Shown here: in pieces, positions 1-9,365 of the stretch
Layout of the letters: each line of letters opens with the position of its first letter
Numbering within the stretch: the stretch's first letter is position 1
Source: Malaya genurostris
Lineage: Eukaryota > Arthropoda > Insecta > Diptera > Culicidae
Assembly (NCBI RefSeq): GCF_030247185.1
Contig: NC_080571.1
Coordinates: forward strand, 28,701,198-28,765,197
Length of the DNA: 64,000 nucleotides
Direction of reading: 5' to 3'
Translations under genes and position numbers: made by a program
The notes under the pieces: model-generated
What the model saw: the letters and a program-made list of their open reading frames with translations, nothing else
Told to the model about the DNA's origin: nothing
The model's database searches: none

Positions 1-243
1 ACTCGCTGACGCATCTTGCCCAGCACTATAAAGCCAGTTCCCAGCTCGTTCGTTGTGCCACAGCTTTGGTAGAAGGTAGCCGCTCGATGTCCGCTTTTCC
101 ACACCTTCTTTTCCATCCAACAAAGCTCCTGCAGCGCTACGACGTCGAAGCTGCGAGGATTTAGTTCGTCGTATATTATCCTGTGGCAGCCTGAGAAACC
201 TAGCGACTTGCAGTTCCATGTTCCAAGTTTCCAATCGTAGTCC
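1..243 (-). pseudogene. LINE endonuclease (APE-type) fragment
   Basis: Read on the minus strand this stretch is open and gives a typical start of a non-LTR retrotransposon endonuclease, with motifs LGTWNCKSLG, FDVVALQELCW and GTGFIVLGKM. The LQE segment matches the metal-binding glutamate region of apurinic-type endonucleases, which nick target DNA for reverse transcription. Only about 80 residues are visible because the window starts inside the domain. I infer a 5' part of a LINE running out of the window; the clade cannot be fixed. No reverse transcriptase follows within view. Confidence 0.7.
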
Positions 244-1729
244 TTATTTCGTCGCGTGGGTCTATGCCGATTGTTCCGGGTCGTATTCTCTCCTGTATTG
301 TTTGTAATTAATCTTTTATGGGCGGCTTATTAGGTCTACGCCAACCCCCTGTCTCACCGGAGGATCATCGTGCTTGCTCGGTTTAACGTCGCAACTAGCA
401 CTAGGACGATCCCGTTGCTGGATAAAGGCAATAAATGTACTTTTATAGAAAAGTCATGTTATCATGATTTTGTAATAACACTAACAAGTATGTTAGATAC
501 AAATTGAATAAACGATTTACAAATTTACATATTTTTCACCTGAAAAATATAGATTTAAATGTGGCAACCCTGCACGCTATACGACATTGAACAAAGCACG
601 CTGCGAACGGAGCAAAGCCGCACGTACCAGTTTTGCATCGTCTATAATTTCGGAATCGGAAGTCGGATCTGGATGAAATTTCCCAGTATATTTAAAGACA
701 ATGCGAGTTTTAATTTGGAACATGATTCGTGAAAATCGGCTTAACCGTTGCAGAGAAATCAAAGTGAGTTCCGTTTTTGGAGCTTTTCTAGACTATTGAC
801 GGTGCGTTCGGAAGCGGAAACCGGAGACTAGTAGTCACAAAATAGATTTATATATTCACTAAACAGCTAGTTCTGTCAACAAGATGAATTTAGAAGTAAG
901 TTTTATAAAAATGTGCTCCTCGTTTCGCCATCGCTTGTACAAAAAGACTCATGAAGTTGAAAACTTTCACTAATCGCACTGTAAAATTGGAACTGGCAGT
1001 GGGATCTGGATCAACTTTTTGGGAACTTTTTGAAGAAATTTGCACATATGCACAATTCCGGAACCGGAAGTCGGAAAATCAGAAAAATTGTATGAGGCCA
1101 TAAGACCTTTCATTTGAATCTGAGGTTGTAAAGTCGGTTTTTACAGCGATTGCATAGCCTTTCTATATGAGAAAAGCGAAACACTTTTTCAGAGGAATCT
1201 GGCGACTAAATCCTACTCAGGCTTGTACAAGGTTTATTTTGAAAAGATTCCCACAATAAAGTAGGTCGTATTCACGACAAAATATATTTTAATTTTAACT
1301 CTTCAGGGCAGTCGTTGTTTTCTTCTTGTAATAATTTGGAGTGTGACGCGTATTGCAACTAAACATATACTATCGGTTGTCAGTAGTGAGAAGATCAATT
1401 ATATCAAGCAATTTTACTTCTTTCATTTAAGGCATCGCAATAGCAGTGAGGCATATTCATCTGTTTTATTATTATTGTAATTTTGAAAAACTTTCGCGAG
1501 AGGTTATTTGCATCACTCAAATTATAGTCTTGAAAGACGAGAAATAATATGGAAACTGTCAACGGAAAATTCCATGAGCGTTGACATATGCGCGCTTCGC
1601 AACACCCGTTTTGTATGAAAATACCACTGTCTCCGTGCAGTGAGAAATTGAGGTTTATTTGAGTTACGATAACGGGTGTTTTTTGAGAAGGTTAATTTCT
1701 CAATAGAGATTACTTTACAGTGTGAAAGT
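244..1729. other. No gene seen; repeat fragments
   Basis: I see no credible coding region. Positions about 1013-1180 are a decayed piece of the dispersed repeat found whole near 49.3 kb and 51.9 kb (shared words CCGGAAGTCGG, CATTTGAATCT, CTATATGAGAAA). A shorter piece lies near 650-690. The rest is AT-rich and unassigned. Confidence 0.5.
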
Positions 1730-2460
1730 TGTTCTGACAGTGTAAAGAGACGTCTCTACTCAGTATCGTTTGGCAAATCATCAGAGATGCCAGATCTGCA
1801 AATTTGTCTGTAAATCTGCAGATTTCGTATATAATGCTGCAGACATTTTTTGTTGTGCAGACTTATGAAAATCGAGTTTTGTCAAAATTTCAAGACTTTT
1901 GAAATTTTCGCGACCTTTTCTTTTCGCCAAGTCGTCAGTTATGCGTATCATATTTTATTGAGAAATTGTTGCTAGTAAGACATACTTGCGGGTGGATTTA
2001 CAGACTTTTGCAACCCTGTCTGAAGTTATCATCATGAATCAGTAAACTCCAGAACAACACTTCCAAATCGTGGAAATTTATGAAAAAAGACGACGCGTTA
2101 CCGTGAATCGAAATCGATACAGAACAATGACCAATGGATTTTTGTTGCCAAATCGTCATGATATGTATGTGGACGAAATGTGATTTCAACAGGATGGTGC
2201 CACTTGCCATACACTGCGGCCGAAACAATCGATTCACTTTCAGAAATGGACCGGTGAATTGGCCCCTGCGTTCGTGTGATTTGACACCACTCGATGTTTT
2301 ATTGTGGGGATAAGTGAAATCATTGGTTTATGTGAATAAACCAGAACAGTTGACGCTTTGGAAACCAATATTCAACTTGTCATTACTGAAATACGCCTTG
2401 CTCAAGGAGTGTGTCGAAAATAAGCTATCCACAAATTTTTCTTTCAAATTATAATAAAAA
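1730..2460 (+). pseudogene. DD41D mariner-like transposase relic
   Basis: Plus-strand translation in shifting frames recovers TPEQHFQIVEIYEKR near 2035, FQQDGATCH near 2190 and NWPLRSCDLTPLDVLLWG near 2260, the same order as the better preserved transposase at 22.6-23.3 kb. The middle of the protein is missing and there are stops, including one directly after LLWG. The transposase would have cut and pasted its element at TA sites through a DDD catalytic triad. This copy is dead. Its 5' flank, GACGTCTCTACTCAGTAT, recurs at 41.57 kb, supporting a shared family. Confidence 0.75.
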
Positions 2461-2559
2461 ACATCATTTTATTCAAACTAAAAATTGATCGTTAATTGTA
2501 CGAGGTTGAACTTGAGCATAATGAAAACCGGATGAAATTTAAGTTATTCCTTCACGAAT

Positions 2560-3450
2560 TTGCGAACTTTTGATCGAACGCTCTTCATCAAGTTTCGGAT
2601 AGGATTGTAGGATTGTAGAATATCAGGACTGTCAATACGTGATTGAGTTAGATCAGCAATCAAGACAGCCTTTCAAACGTTCCTGCGTACAGACAGCGGA
2701 TCTAGCTCAATAAGCCGACAGCGATCTTTGTAACTGGAAAGGTTGAATGGGTTCCTCCGTGGTAGATTGCGAAGCGCAAATCTAATGAATTTGTTTTGAG
2801 CACCTTCGATACGATCAAGGTCGATTTGATAATGAGGTGACCAAACGATAGCTGCGTATTCTAATGTTAATCTAACTAGTGCACAATAAGGAGTTTACAG
2901 ACAGTGTTCTTAGGGTTCCAGAAGTTCTTAGTGATGCGAAATATGAAGCCTAGAGTTTGGAAGCTTTCGAAATTAAATAATCTACGTGATTCTTGAAATC
3001 CGATTTGTGATCGAGAATAACACCGAAGTCCCGTGCCAAGAATTCTCGTTTGAGAATATTTTGCAAGAGATGATAGTCATATGTTACGTATTGAAGAAAA
3101 CGTGCATCTTCTAGTTCCTTTATAGGATGATACAGTTTGAAGTCATCAGCAAATGATAGTTTCAAACATTTCACGGAGAAGTTGAGATCATTGAGGTAGA
3201 GTAAAAATATGAACGGCCCTAAATGAGTTCCTTGAGATTCTCTAGAGCTAACAGTGAAAGGAACTGTTGTGAAGTTTCCTATTTTCACCGACATCTCGCG
3301 ACCAGTAAGATATGAGCGCATCCAATCCAGTTAGGCGCTACTAAAGCCCAGTTTGTCGAGTTTAGCAATTGTTATTTAATGATTAATTTTATCAAATGCC
3401 GCTGAAAAATCTGTGTAGATAGCATTAACCTGTAGATGCGAGGAAGATTG
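2560..3450 (-). pseudogene. LINE reverse transcriptase relic
   Basis: Minus-strand translation gives FSAAFDKINH, DWMRSYLTGR, SQGTHLGPFIFLLYLNDL and the catalytic FADDFKLY in the order seen in non-LTR reverse transcriptases (domains 3 to 5). Stop codons and gaps interrupt it, and the 3' part (2560-2950) is recognisable only as fragments such as RFAIYHGG. It is a dead, 5'-truncated LINE. The same family lies on the other strand just past the esterase (5600-5860), so the two relics flank the host genes in opposite orientation. Confidence 0.75.
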
Positions 3451-3671
3451 AAATAATTCGTACTCTAGAAATGCATTAATACAAGTTTATTACTTGAAAA
3501 CGGATTTTTATGTGCAACTTCAATTGAAAATAAATTATATAAATAAGAGAAATAGCAATACGCTTTTAGATGACTATTGCTGAGAACTGAGCTCATATTG
3601 TGTCGCAAATTGTACTTGAACTTTACATCTTGTTGACTCTTCATCCATTATTGAATATTAGAACAGTGCAA

Positions 3672-3677
3672 TTTATT
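3672..3677 (-). other. Polyadenylation signal of the Ly6-like gene
   Basis: AATAAA on the minus strand, about 28 nt past the stop codon of the gene at 3705-4255. Position and strand fit a short 3' untranslated region. Confidence 0.55.
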
Positions 3678-3704
3678 TTGGATTTGAAGATAATATTGAC
3701 CTAA

Positions 3705-4255
3705 CTAAGCGCATATGCAAGTTTGCGTAACAAAAACGTTGATAATCCGAGGCATTTCAACGGAACCGCCGTCCAGTGGGGGCGTTTCTTGCGTAGTACT
3801 AGTACTAGAACACTTACACTGCATCGGCGTAGTTGGGTTTGACTCGGTTGAAGTTCCGTTACAAATTTGGTCAACATCTGGTACATTCGGTAAACCCTTT
3901 GGTTCGATTATGCATTGTACGATGCTCAATGACTGGTTGCTGTGTTTTGCACAAAACTGCTGATCGAAAGTACAACCTCTTTGGTGCACGACTTTACCGG
4001 ATGCTGTGGAAATTGAATCCAGAACGAAACATAATGGCTCGTTACCTTCGGCATCGGTCGTACAATACTCAACCCGTGAATTCGTCAAGCAGTCCACAGA
4101 ACTTACACTTGATTCGCATAGGTCACAATATAATGCCGAGGCTGAGAAAAAAATATCAACTACTTTCTGTTTCCGATTGTGTAGTTTAAATTTAACTCAC
4201 CTATCTGAGTAAGACCGCAAATCCACAGTAGCAGGCTTAGTAGCTCTTTTGCCAT
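3705..4255 (-). CDS. Secreted Ly6/uPAR-like protein, two exons
   Basis: Exon 1 is 4255-4201 and exon 2 is 4141-3705, split by a 59-nt intron with donor GTGAGT and an acceptor after a T-rich tract ending CTCAG. The joined frame encodes 163 residues. Exon 1 supplies the start and a signal peptide (MAKELLSLLLWICGLTQI), with likely cleavage near ASA. Exon 2 is cysteine-rich: YCDLC, DC, EYC, LC, RGC, FC, QC and then ICNG, the last resembling the terminal Cys-Asn of the LU three-finger domain, which folds by disulfides and usually binds receptors or channels at the cell surface. The tail is Ser/Thr-rich and ends in TCICA without a clear hydrophobic GPI-attachment segment, so secretion is likelier than anchoring. 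Partner and function are unknown. The gene lies antisense in the intron region before the esterase exons. Short introns, matching phase and the poly(A) signal support a real gene; the family call is moderate. Confidence 0.72.
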
Positions 4256-4607
4256 CGTTAGTCAGCTCGTTCGCTGGGTTTCTAAGCTGCTGAAGCATTT
4301 TTGTACTTTAGGTCGTAAAGCGGCTTATCAACGAATTGGATTTGCTTTCGGAATGGATCGAAGCACTTTCGATTCGGCCACTTAAACTCGGTGATGACAC
4401 GCATTATACTCAAATTTGAACGAGTGCAGTCGCTGCTAAACTGGTGTACTGCAGTGTTAAAAACAAAAACGACGTTCTAACAAAAAGTTTATTAGCCAAA
4501 ATCAAATATGGAGGCAAATTCGAAATCGTTCGAATCGAATAACTAGCCTACTTCGGTTAGAAATTTTATCAAACGTCCATTTTTTCTGTTTCTGATTTTC
4601 TTTTCAG
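4256..4607. other. Noncoding spacer between the two divergent host genes
   Basis: This 352-nt stretch lies upstream of the Ly6-like start codon and ends in the polypyrimidine tract and TTTTCAG acceptor of the first visible esterase exon. It should hold the Ly6-like promoter, but I see no clear TATA box or initiator, and no esterase exon. Confidence 0.5.
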
Positions 4608-5485
4608 CTCTTATCAATCTGCCAGAAATTCGTGCCAATCTGAACGAACACTGGGATCGTGCACTTCCCGTGTCCTTGAACTACGATCACCACGATGAAC
4701 GTCGGCAGCAGGAAATTACCAACGCAATCAACAAATTCTATTTCAACAATCAACAGTTAATCAAGGAAACGGAACAGAATTTAACCAATGTGAGTTTTGA
4801 TTTGTTTTTTTTTTTGATTTCTCAGTAGGCGTGTAACAGCTTGTAACCAATGGATATAATTTTCAATCATTTTTCCTCTTCTTTTTCCGCTACTTAGCTC
4901 TACACAGATGCCTGGTTCCTGGCCGGAATGGACGAGTACCTGCACATCCGACTGGAAGGTGATTCGCGTAGGAAAACCCCGGCCGGTCCCACCTATGTCT
5001 ATTTGTTTGCCCAGCGAACGGCAGCCAGTTTTACGGAAATATTTGAGGGTGGACAGGATAAATATTACGGTATTGTAATCTATAACTAAATGAGTTGCAA
5101 TCTAAAATGAGTTTTTTCTTTTGTATCTCTCATTACAGGTGTTTGCCACGCCGAAGAGCTCCAGTTCCTATTTCCAATCGCCCGGGATCTCTTCGTGACG
5201 TCCATTCCGACTCCGGAAGAGTTGGAAGTGCGCCGTATAATCACCAAGTTGTGGGTTAATTTTGCTCGAACGGGAAATCCTACTCCCGCGGAGGATGACG
5301 AGCTTCCGCGTTGGCCCACGACAGACGGTTTTCCGCTGGTGTATCTGAGAATTGGAAGTATGAACTCGAAACAGGAACCCCTGCTGGCCGTCGAGAGTGG
5401 TTTGTTCGAAGCACGATCGAATTTCTGGCGGGAGCTGAAGGCGCATCACCATCCGGACCATGTGCTGTCCAAGGATGAGTTGTAG
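4608..5485 (+). CDS. Carboxylesterase, last three exons (partial), KDEL end
   Basis: Exons 4608-4789, 4898-5069 and 5139-5485 join in frame across GT-AG introns (donors GTGAGT and GTATTG; acceptors TACTTAG and ATTACAG) and give 232 residues of the C-terminal part of an insect carboxyl/cholinesterase-family hydrolase. Family marks are WDRALPVSL, the YTDAWFLAG region, GPTYVYLFAQ, GVCHAEELQFLF carrying the catalytic histidine, and LWVNFARTGNP before WP. The nucleophile serine and the acid lie in upstream exons that are outside the window or absent; the first exon starts with a split codon, so the gene continues 5'. The enzyme hydrolyses ester bonds. The protein ends in KDEL, the canonical ER-retrieval signal, pointing to residence in the ER lumen. 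An NLTN sequon fits a secretory protein. If intact, its upstream intron exceeds 4.6 kb and holds transposon relics and a nested antisense gene. Truncation by transposons is the alternative. Confidence 0.85.
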
Positions 5486-5529
5486 ATATACGAACGAAGC
5501 ATAAAGTTAGAAGAATTTTTATGTAATGT

Positions 5530-5535
5530 AATAAA
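5530..5535 (+). other. Polyadenylation signal of the esterase
   Basis: AATAAA, 45 nt after the esterase stop codon, on the same strand. Confidence 0.6.
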
Positions 5536-5599
5536 TCTGGTCGATTGGAATCCGTGGGATCATTTGGTGTATTCAATGGTTGAACTAGTCCTGTGTCGG

Positions 5600-5860
5600 C
5601 TTTCGTCGGTCGTGCTGGGAGTTTCTGAGCGTAATACTAATTGGATGCGATCATATTTTACTGGTAGAACTCTACGTATTTAGTTTGGTTCAGCAAAGCC
5701 AATCAGTTTCACTCATTCGTTTGTGGTATCCCAGGGAAGCAATCGATGACCACTTTTATTTATTTTATATTTCAACGACATATTGAAAGTTCGAAGGCCT
5801 GAATTTAAACTAGCGTATGCTGATGATTTGAAGATTATGATCATAGTAGAACAGAGGGTT
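5600..5860 (+). pseudogene. LINE reverse transcriptase relic
   Basis: Plus-strand translation gives NWMRSYFTGR, FVVSQGSNR and LAYADDLKIM, matching reverse transcriptase domains 4 and 5 with the catalytic YADD. A stop lies after TLRI. It closely resembles the minus-strand relic at 2560-3450 and is probably the same LINE family. Only about 90 codons survive. Confidence 0.7.
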
Positions 5861-5863
5861 TTT

Positions 5864-5991
5864 GACGTGAATACGTTTTGCTGTCAAGTGTTCCACATTA
5901 TACTGTTAGAATTTTGCTAGTGTGGAAAATGCACGTCAGTTTTGTTGCTATTCACGCGACTCAGTTACGTCTCTGACATTACTCACCCGCC
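5864..5991 (+). mobile_element. Short (128-bp) GTCG-type element
   Basis: It begins with GACGTGAATACG and ends with ATTCACGCGACTCAGTTACG then GTCTCTGACATTAC and CACCCGCC, the same two ends as the larger elements at 12.4-14.4, 31.5-36.4 and 60.2-62.5 kb, with almost all the interior deleted. T-rich flanks on both sides fit that family's target preference. It looks like an older, miniature derivative. Confidence 0.65.
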
Positions 5992-6381
5992 TATTTTGGC
6001 TATGATGAAACGGACTTTTATTCGCTTTGTCCACCTTTTAACTGGCAACCAAAAGCTCTGAGCACAGTTATCGAGTTCTAAAGTTCGAATCCAAGTAATT
6101 TTTTGTTGCAGGTAAGTCGAAGAGTTCGGAAGGTGATTTCAAAATGGTTGACTTAAGCTTAAAGAAATACTTTTCTTCAAATGTAGTTAAATTCGAAATG
6201 CTTGATTTCGGATTTCGGTCTCTAATAACTTTTGTTCCAATGCTTCTCACCTCGATTTCATCGCAGTCTATCTATAATCGTGATAGAAGGCACATTTCCA
6301 GAGCCTTCATTGAATTTATTTTGTCATCGACGCATTTATAGATCATCTGCTGCGTCTAGCCTCATTCAGTCCGATGTATGT
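5992..6381. other. No gene seen
   Basis: AT-rich sequence up to the Gypsy insertion point. The last bases, TATGT, are the target site duplicated by that insertion. Confidence 0.5.
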
Positions 6382-6492
6382 TGTAGTGTAGATATATAAT
6401 AATCAAGTAGGCTAAGAATATCTCTTTGGTAATAAATGATCATTAAGTTATTAACTTCAACTAAAGACAGTTGATTTCCTTTAAACGCTACA
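6382..6492 (+). repeat. 5' LTR
   Basis: 111 bp, starts TGTAGTG and ends CTACA. Differs from the 3' LTR by one A/G change after CTCTTTGGT. Preceded by TATGT. Confidence 0.95.
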
Positions 6493-7115
6493 TTGGCGAC
6501 GAGTGGGATTTTGAAAAAAAAAACGAAGAATGAAAAAAAAAGTTTTTAAGAACTCAAGAAATTTTGAAGCTCATTTTGACAGAATGTCTAAAGTAAGTAA
6601 AAAAAAAACTTTAGTTTTTTAGTTTAGTTGGATATATTTCGTGAGTCGGTATTTGGCCGAAAACATAATTTTGAAAAAATGGGACCTTGGTGGTCTGGAA
6701 TTGTAACGTTTCGTTCGTTTGTTTGAATTGATTAGTGATGGGACAAAAGTCCATCCATAATCAGAACGATCCGCTCGTTTGATTTACCAGTTTCAAGATG
6801 AGACACAAGTCTATCTGTAATCAAAACGATCCGTTCGTTTGATTGATTCGATCTGTGATGGGATTAAAGTCCATCCATAATCAGAATGATTCGCTCGTTT
6901 GATTTGCCCGTTTCAAGATGACACACTAGTCCAACAGTAATCAGCATGACCAGCTCGTTTAGTTAAGAGGCTTGAAAAAAAAAGTTACAAGTTGTCATGA
7001 CCAGAACTGTTGCCATTGTTTTTACAGGTATCCCAGGCTTTAAGTGTGATTCAGAAATTAATTTATCTTGTTTTAGTTTTTCATAATTAAATTTTAATAA
7101 GAATAACTTTTCCAA

Positions 7116-7937
7116 ATGCAGTGGGATTTTAACATACCACCATTGGTGGAAAATGGTGATGGTCGAGCAAGAATTTGTTGGGAAGCTTGGAAAGAACAAT
7201 TCATGGCTTATTTAGCTCTAAAGTTCGTAGAAGATCACGACGAACAATATAAAGCTCTTATGTGTTTTGGAGGACCCGATGTAAGGAAAATCGCTCAAAC
7301 TGCTAAGTTTGAAGGATCACATGTGATAGATAATCCATTCCGTGCCGCAATGGATGTCCTAGATGATTATTATTCACCCAGGATGTCTCTACGTTACGAA
7401 AGATTTAGATTTCGCCAAATTAAATTCAACCCCCATGAGAAGTTAGATCATTTCATTGTAAGAGTTAGATCACAAGCAGCTTTGTGTGATTTCGGAGAGC
7501 AGTTGGATGAAATGATAATGGATCAAATTGTGTTCGCTACAGAATACCTAGAATGTGATCGTACTTTGGAAGATATGATGAAGATTGGTCGAACACATGA
7601 ATCTGTAAAGGCTCAGGTTCAAAAGTTGCGAAATAAAGTCGTGTTTGATTCTGCAGACGTTTGTGAACTTACTAGAAGAAAGAATAAATGTAACAGATGT
7701 TCAGGAAACCATTTAGGAAATGATCCAAAATGCCCCGCACGTTCCGAGTTATGCCGTTTGTGTGGTAAGATTGGACATTTCGCAAGATGCTGTAAATCGA
7801 ATCGGAGAAACTCGCAAAACATCATTAGTAAGCCTCATAATCCCTCTGAAATTAAAAATGAAAATATACAGAAAGCCAAAAAAACAAAAGTTTATTCGGG
7901 AAATAGAAGATACTACAGAGAAAGTCGAAATCCATGA
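7116..7937 (+). CDS. Gag-like protein of the Ty3/Gypsy element
   Basis: An intact frame of 273 residues that would form the capsid/nucleocapsid polyprotein packaging the element RNA. The N-terminal 170 residues carry a WEAWKEQFMAYL helix typical of retrotransposon capsids. Two zinc knuckles follow at about residues 195-230: a variant CNRC...H...C and a canonical CRLCGKIGHFARC of the CX2CX4HX4C type that binds RNA. The basic tail (KKTKVYSGNRR) overlaps the start of the protease frame, so pol is probably made by frameshifting. Confidence 0.88.
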   Translation: MQWDFNIPPLVENGDGRARICWEAWKEQFMAYLALKFVEDHDEQYKALMCFGGPDVRKIAQTAKFEGSHVIDNPFRAAMDVLDDYYSPRMSLRYERFRFRQIKFNPHEKLDHFIVRVRSQAALCDFGEQLDEMIMDQIVFATEYLECDRTLEDMMKIGRTHESVKAQVQKLRNKVVFDSADVCELTRRKNKCNRCSGNHLGNDPKCPARSELCRLCGKIGHFARCCKSNRRNSQNIISKPHNPSEIKNENIQKAKKTKVYSGNRRYYRESRNP

Positions 7938-8349
7938 TCTTTTTCATATTAACGGAAAGCGTTCGGTTATGGTTGATGTTGGAGGAGTCCTAATGAAGTT
8001 CGTCGTGGATACTGGAGCCGATGAAGATGTATTAAGTATGGCTGATTGGAAAACTACGAAGCGTATTGGATTCAGAAGTTTTGGTGTGAGGAAAGGGTGT
8101 AATAAAATTTTCCAAGCATATGGAATCAATAAACCTTTGGTAGTTCTTGGGGAGATCGAGGCGGAAATCAAATACGGAAACTCAAATTGTGACACAACAT
8201 TATATGTAATACAAAATGGAAAGCGTTCGTTATTATCCGGAAAAACTTCTGAAGCTCTAGGTATAGTAAAATTTTTACACCAAATTCCGCAAACACCCTA
8301 CCCTTCTATTGAAGGTAAAGTATATAAAATGGTAAAGAAACTCGTATAA
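7720..8349 (+). pseudogene. Pol: aspartic protease region
   Basis: The frame overlaps the end of gag in another phase. It contains FVVDTGADEDVLS, in which DTGA is the aspartic protease active site that matures the polyproteins, and a downstream region with LLSGKTSEALG, close to the usual LLG flap-side motif. A stop ends it before the reverse transcriptase, which continues in a different phase, so pol is broken here unless a further frameshift is used. Confidence 0.8.
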
Positions 8350-8362
8350 CAAGTGTAATATT

Positions 8363-9365
8363 TTGGCAGATATGTATGCATCAATCAAAATAAATAAATC
8401 GATCCCACCTGTAAAACAGACTTTACGACGTATGCCCATCCCATTAGAAGAACTTACTCTTTTTAAGTTAAAAGAACTTCAAAATCAAGATATCATTGAA
8501 CGAGTGAATGAAGCATCTGAGTGGGTTTCACCCATGTTGATAAAGCGAAAAAGTGCTAATGAGGTTGAAAAAAAATAGGTAATAATAAAATTATTTTTAT
8601 ACTACTAGAATATTTCATATTTAAGGTTAGAATAATAATGGATTTGCGAGAAGCTAACAAAGCCATTTACGAGAGGTTCATCCTTTACCTACAATGGAAC
8701 AAATGGCTTGTAAATTAAAAGGAAGTAAATTTTTTACAAAATTTGACATAAAACAAGCATTCTATCAACTTAAACTACGAGAAGATTGTCGATACATTAC
8801 AACATTCATTTCTCCAATTGGTCTCATGCGATATAAGCGTTTAGTTTTTGGATTATCGGCAGCGCCAGAATTGTTTCAAAAATGTATGGAAACAATTTTA
8901 GGAGATTTCCCTTGGATAATCATGTTTATTGATGATATTCTAATATACGCACCTGATGTATATTCTTTAAGAACTAGAACAGAACTGGTAAAGAAGCGTT
9001 TACGTGAAAGGAATGTAGTTCTTAACGAAAAAAAAACTATTGAATGTTTAAATGAAATAGAGTTCATTGGATATAATTTATCTGAAAAAGGAGTGAAAGT
9101 ATCAAATGCAAAACTAGAAGCCATTAAAAATTTTCGAGAACCTAAAACAACTGAAGAGGTTCGAAGTTTTTTAGGATGAATAATTTTTGTAAATCGTTAT
9201 ATTCCGAATTTATCAACAATTGCAAAACCTTTAAACACATTAACAAAGAAAGGAGTTCCATTTAAATGGACAACTAACCACCAGGAAGCATTTGTAGAAC
9301 TAAAATCGAAGCTTGCGGAAAATGAAACTCTATCCTATTATGATTCAAATTTAGAAACTTATGTT
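8363..9365 (+). pseudogene. Pol: reverse transcriptase region, disrupted
   Basis: The sequence runs from INKSIPPVKQTLRR through FFTKFDIKQAFYQL, YKRLVFGLSAAPELFQ and the catalytic FIDDILIY to IPNLSTIAKPLNTL. It is interrupted by an intron-like 62-nt insertion (8564-8625), a frameshift near 8667 inside KAI..REVHP, and a TGA at 9177-9179 where the family has a sense codon after SFLG. Removing the 62 nt as a GT-AG intron would leave the local reading frame continuous (NE then VRIIMDLREANK). The enzyme would have copied element RNA into DNA; this copy cannot make it. Confidence 0.85.

Noticed and set aside
3715..4212. Plus-strand frames opposite the Ly6-like gene
   Set aside because: The minus strand has start, signal peptide, splice sites, cysteine pattern and poly(A) signal; the plus frames are shadows.
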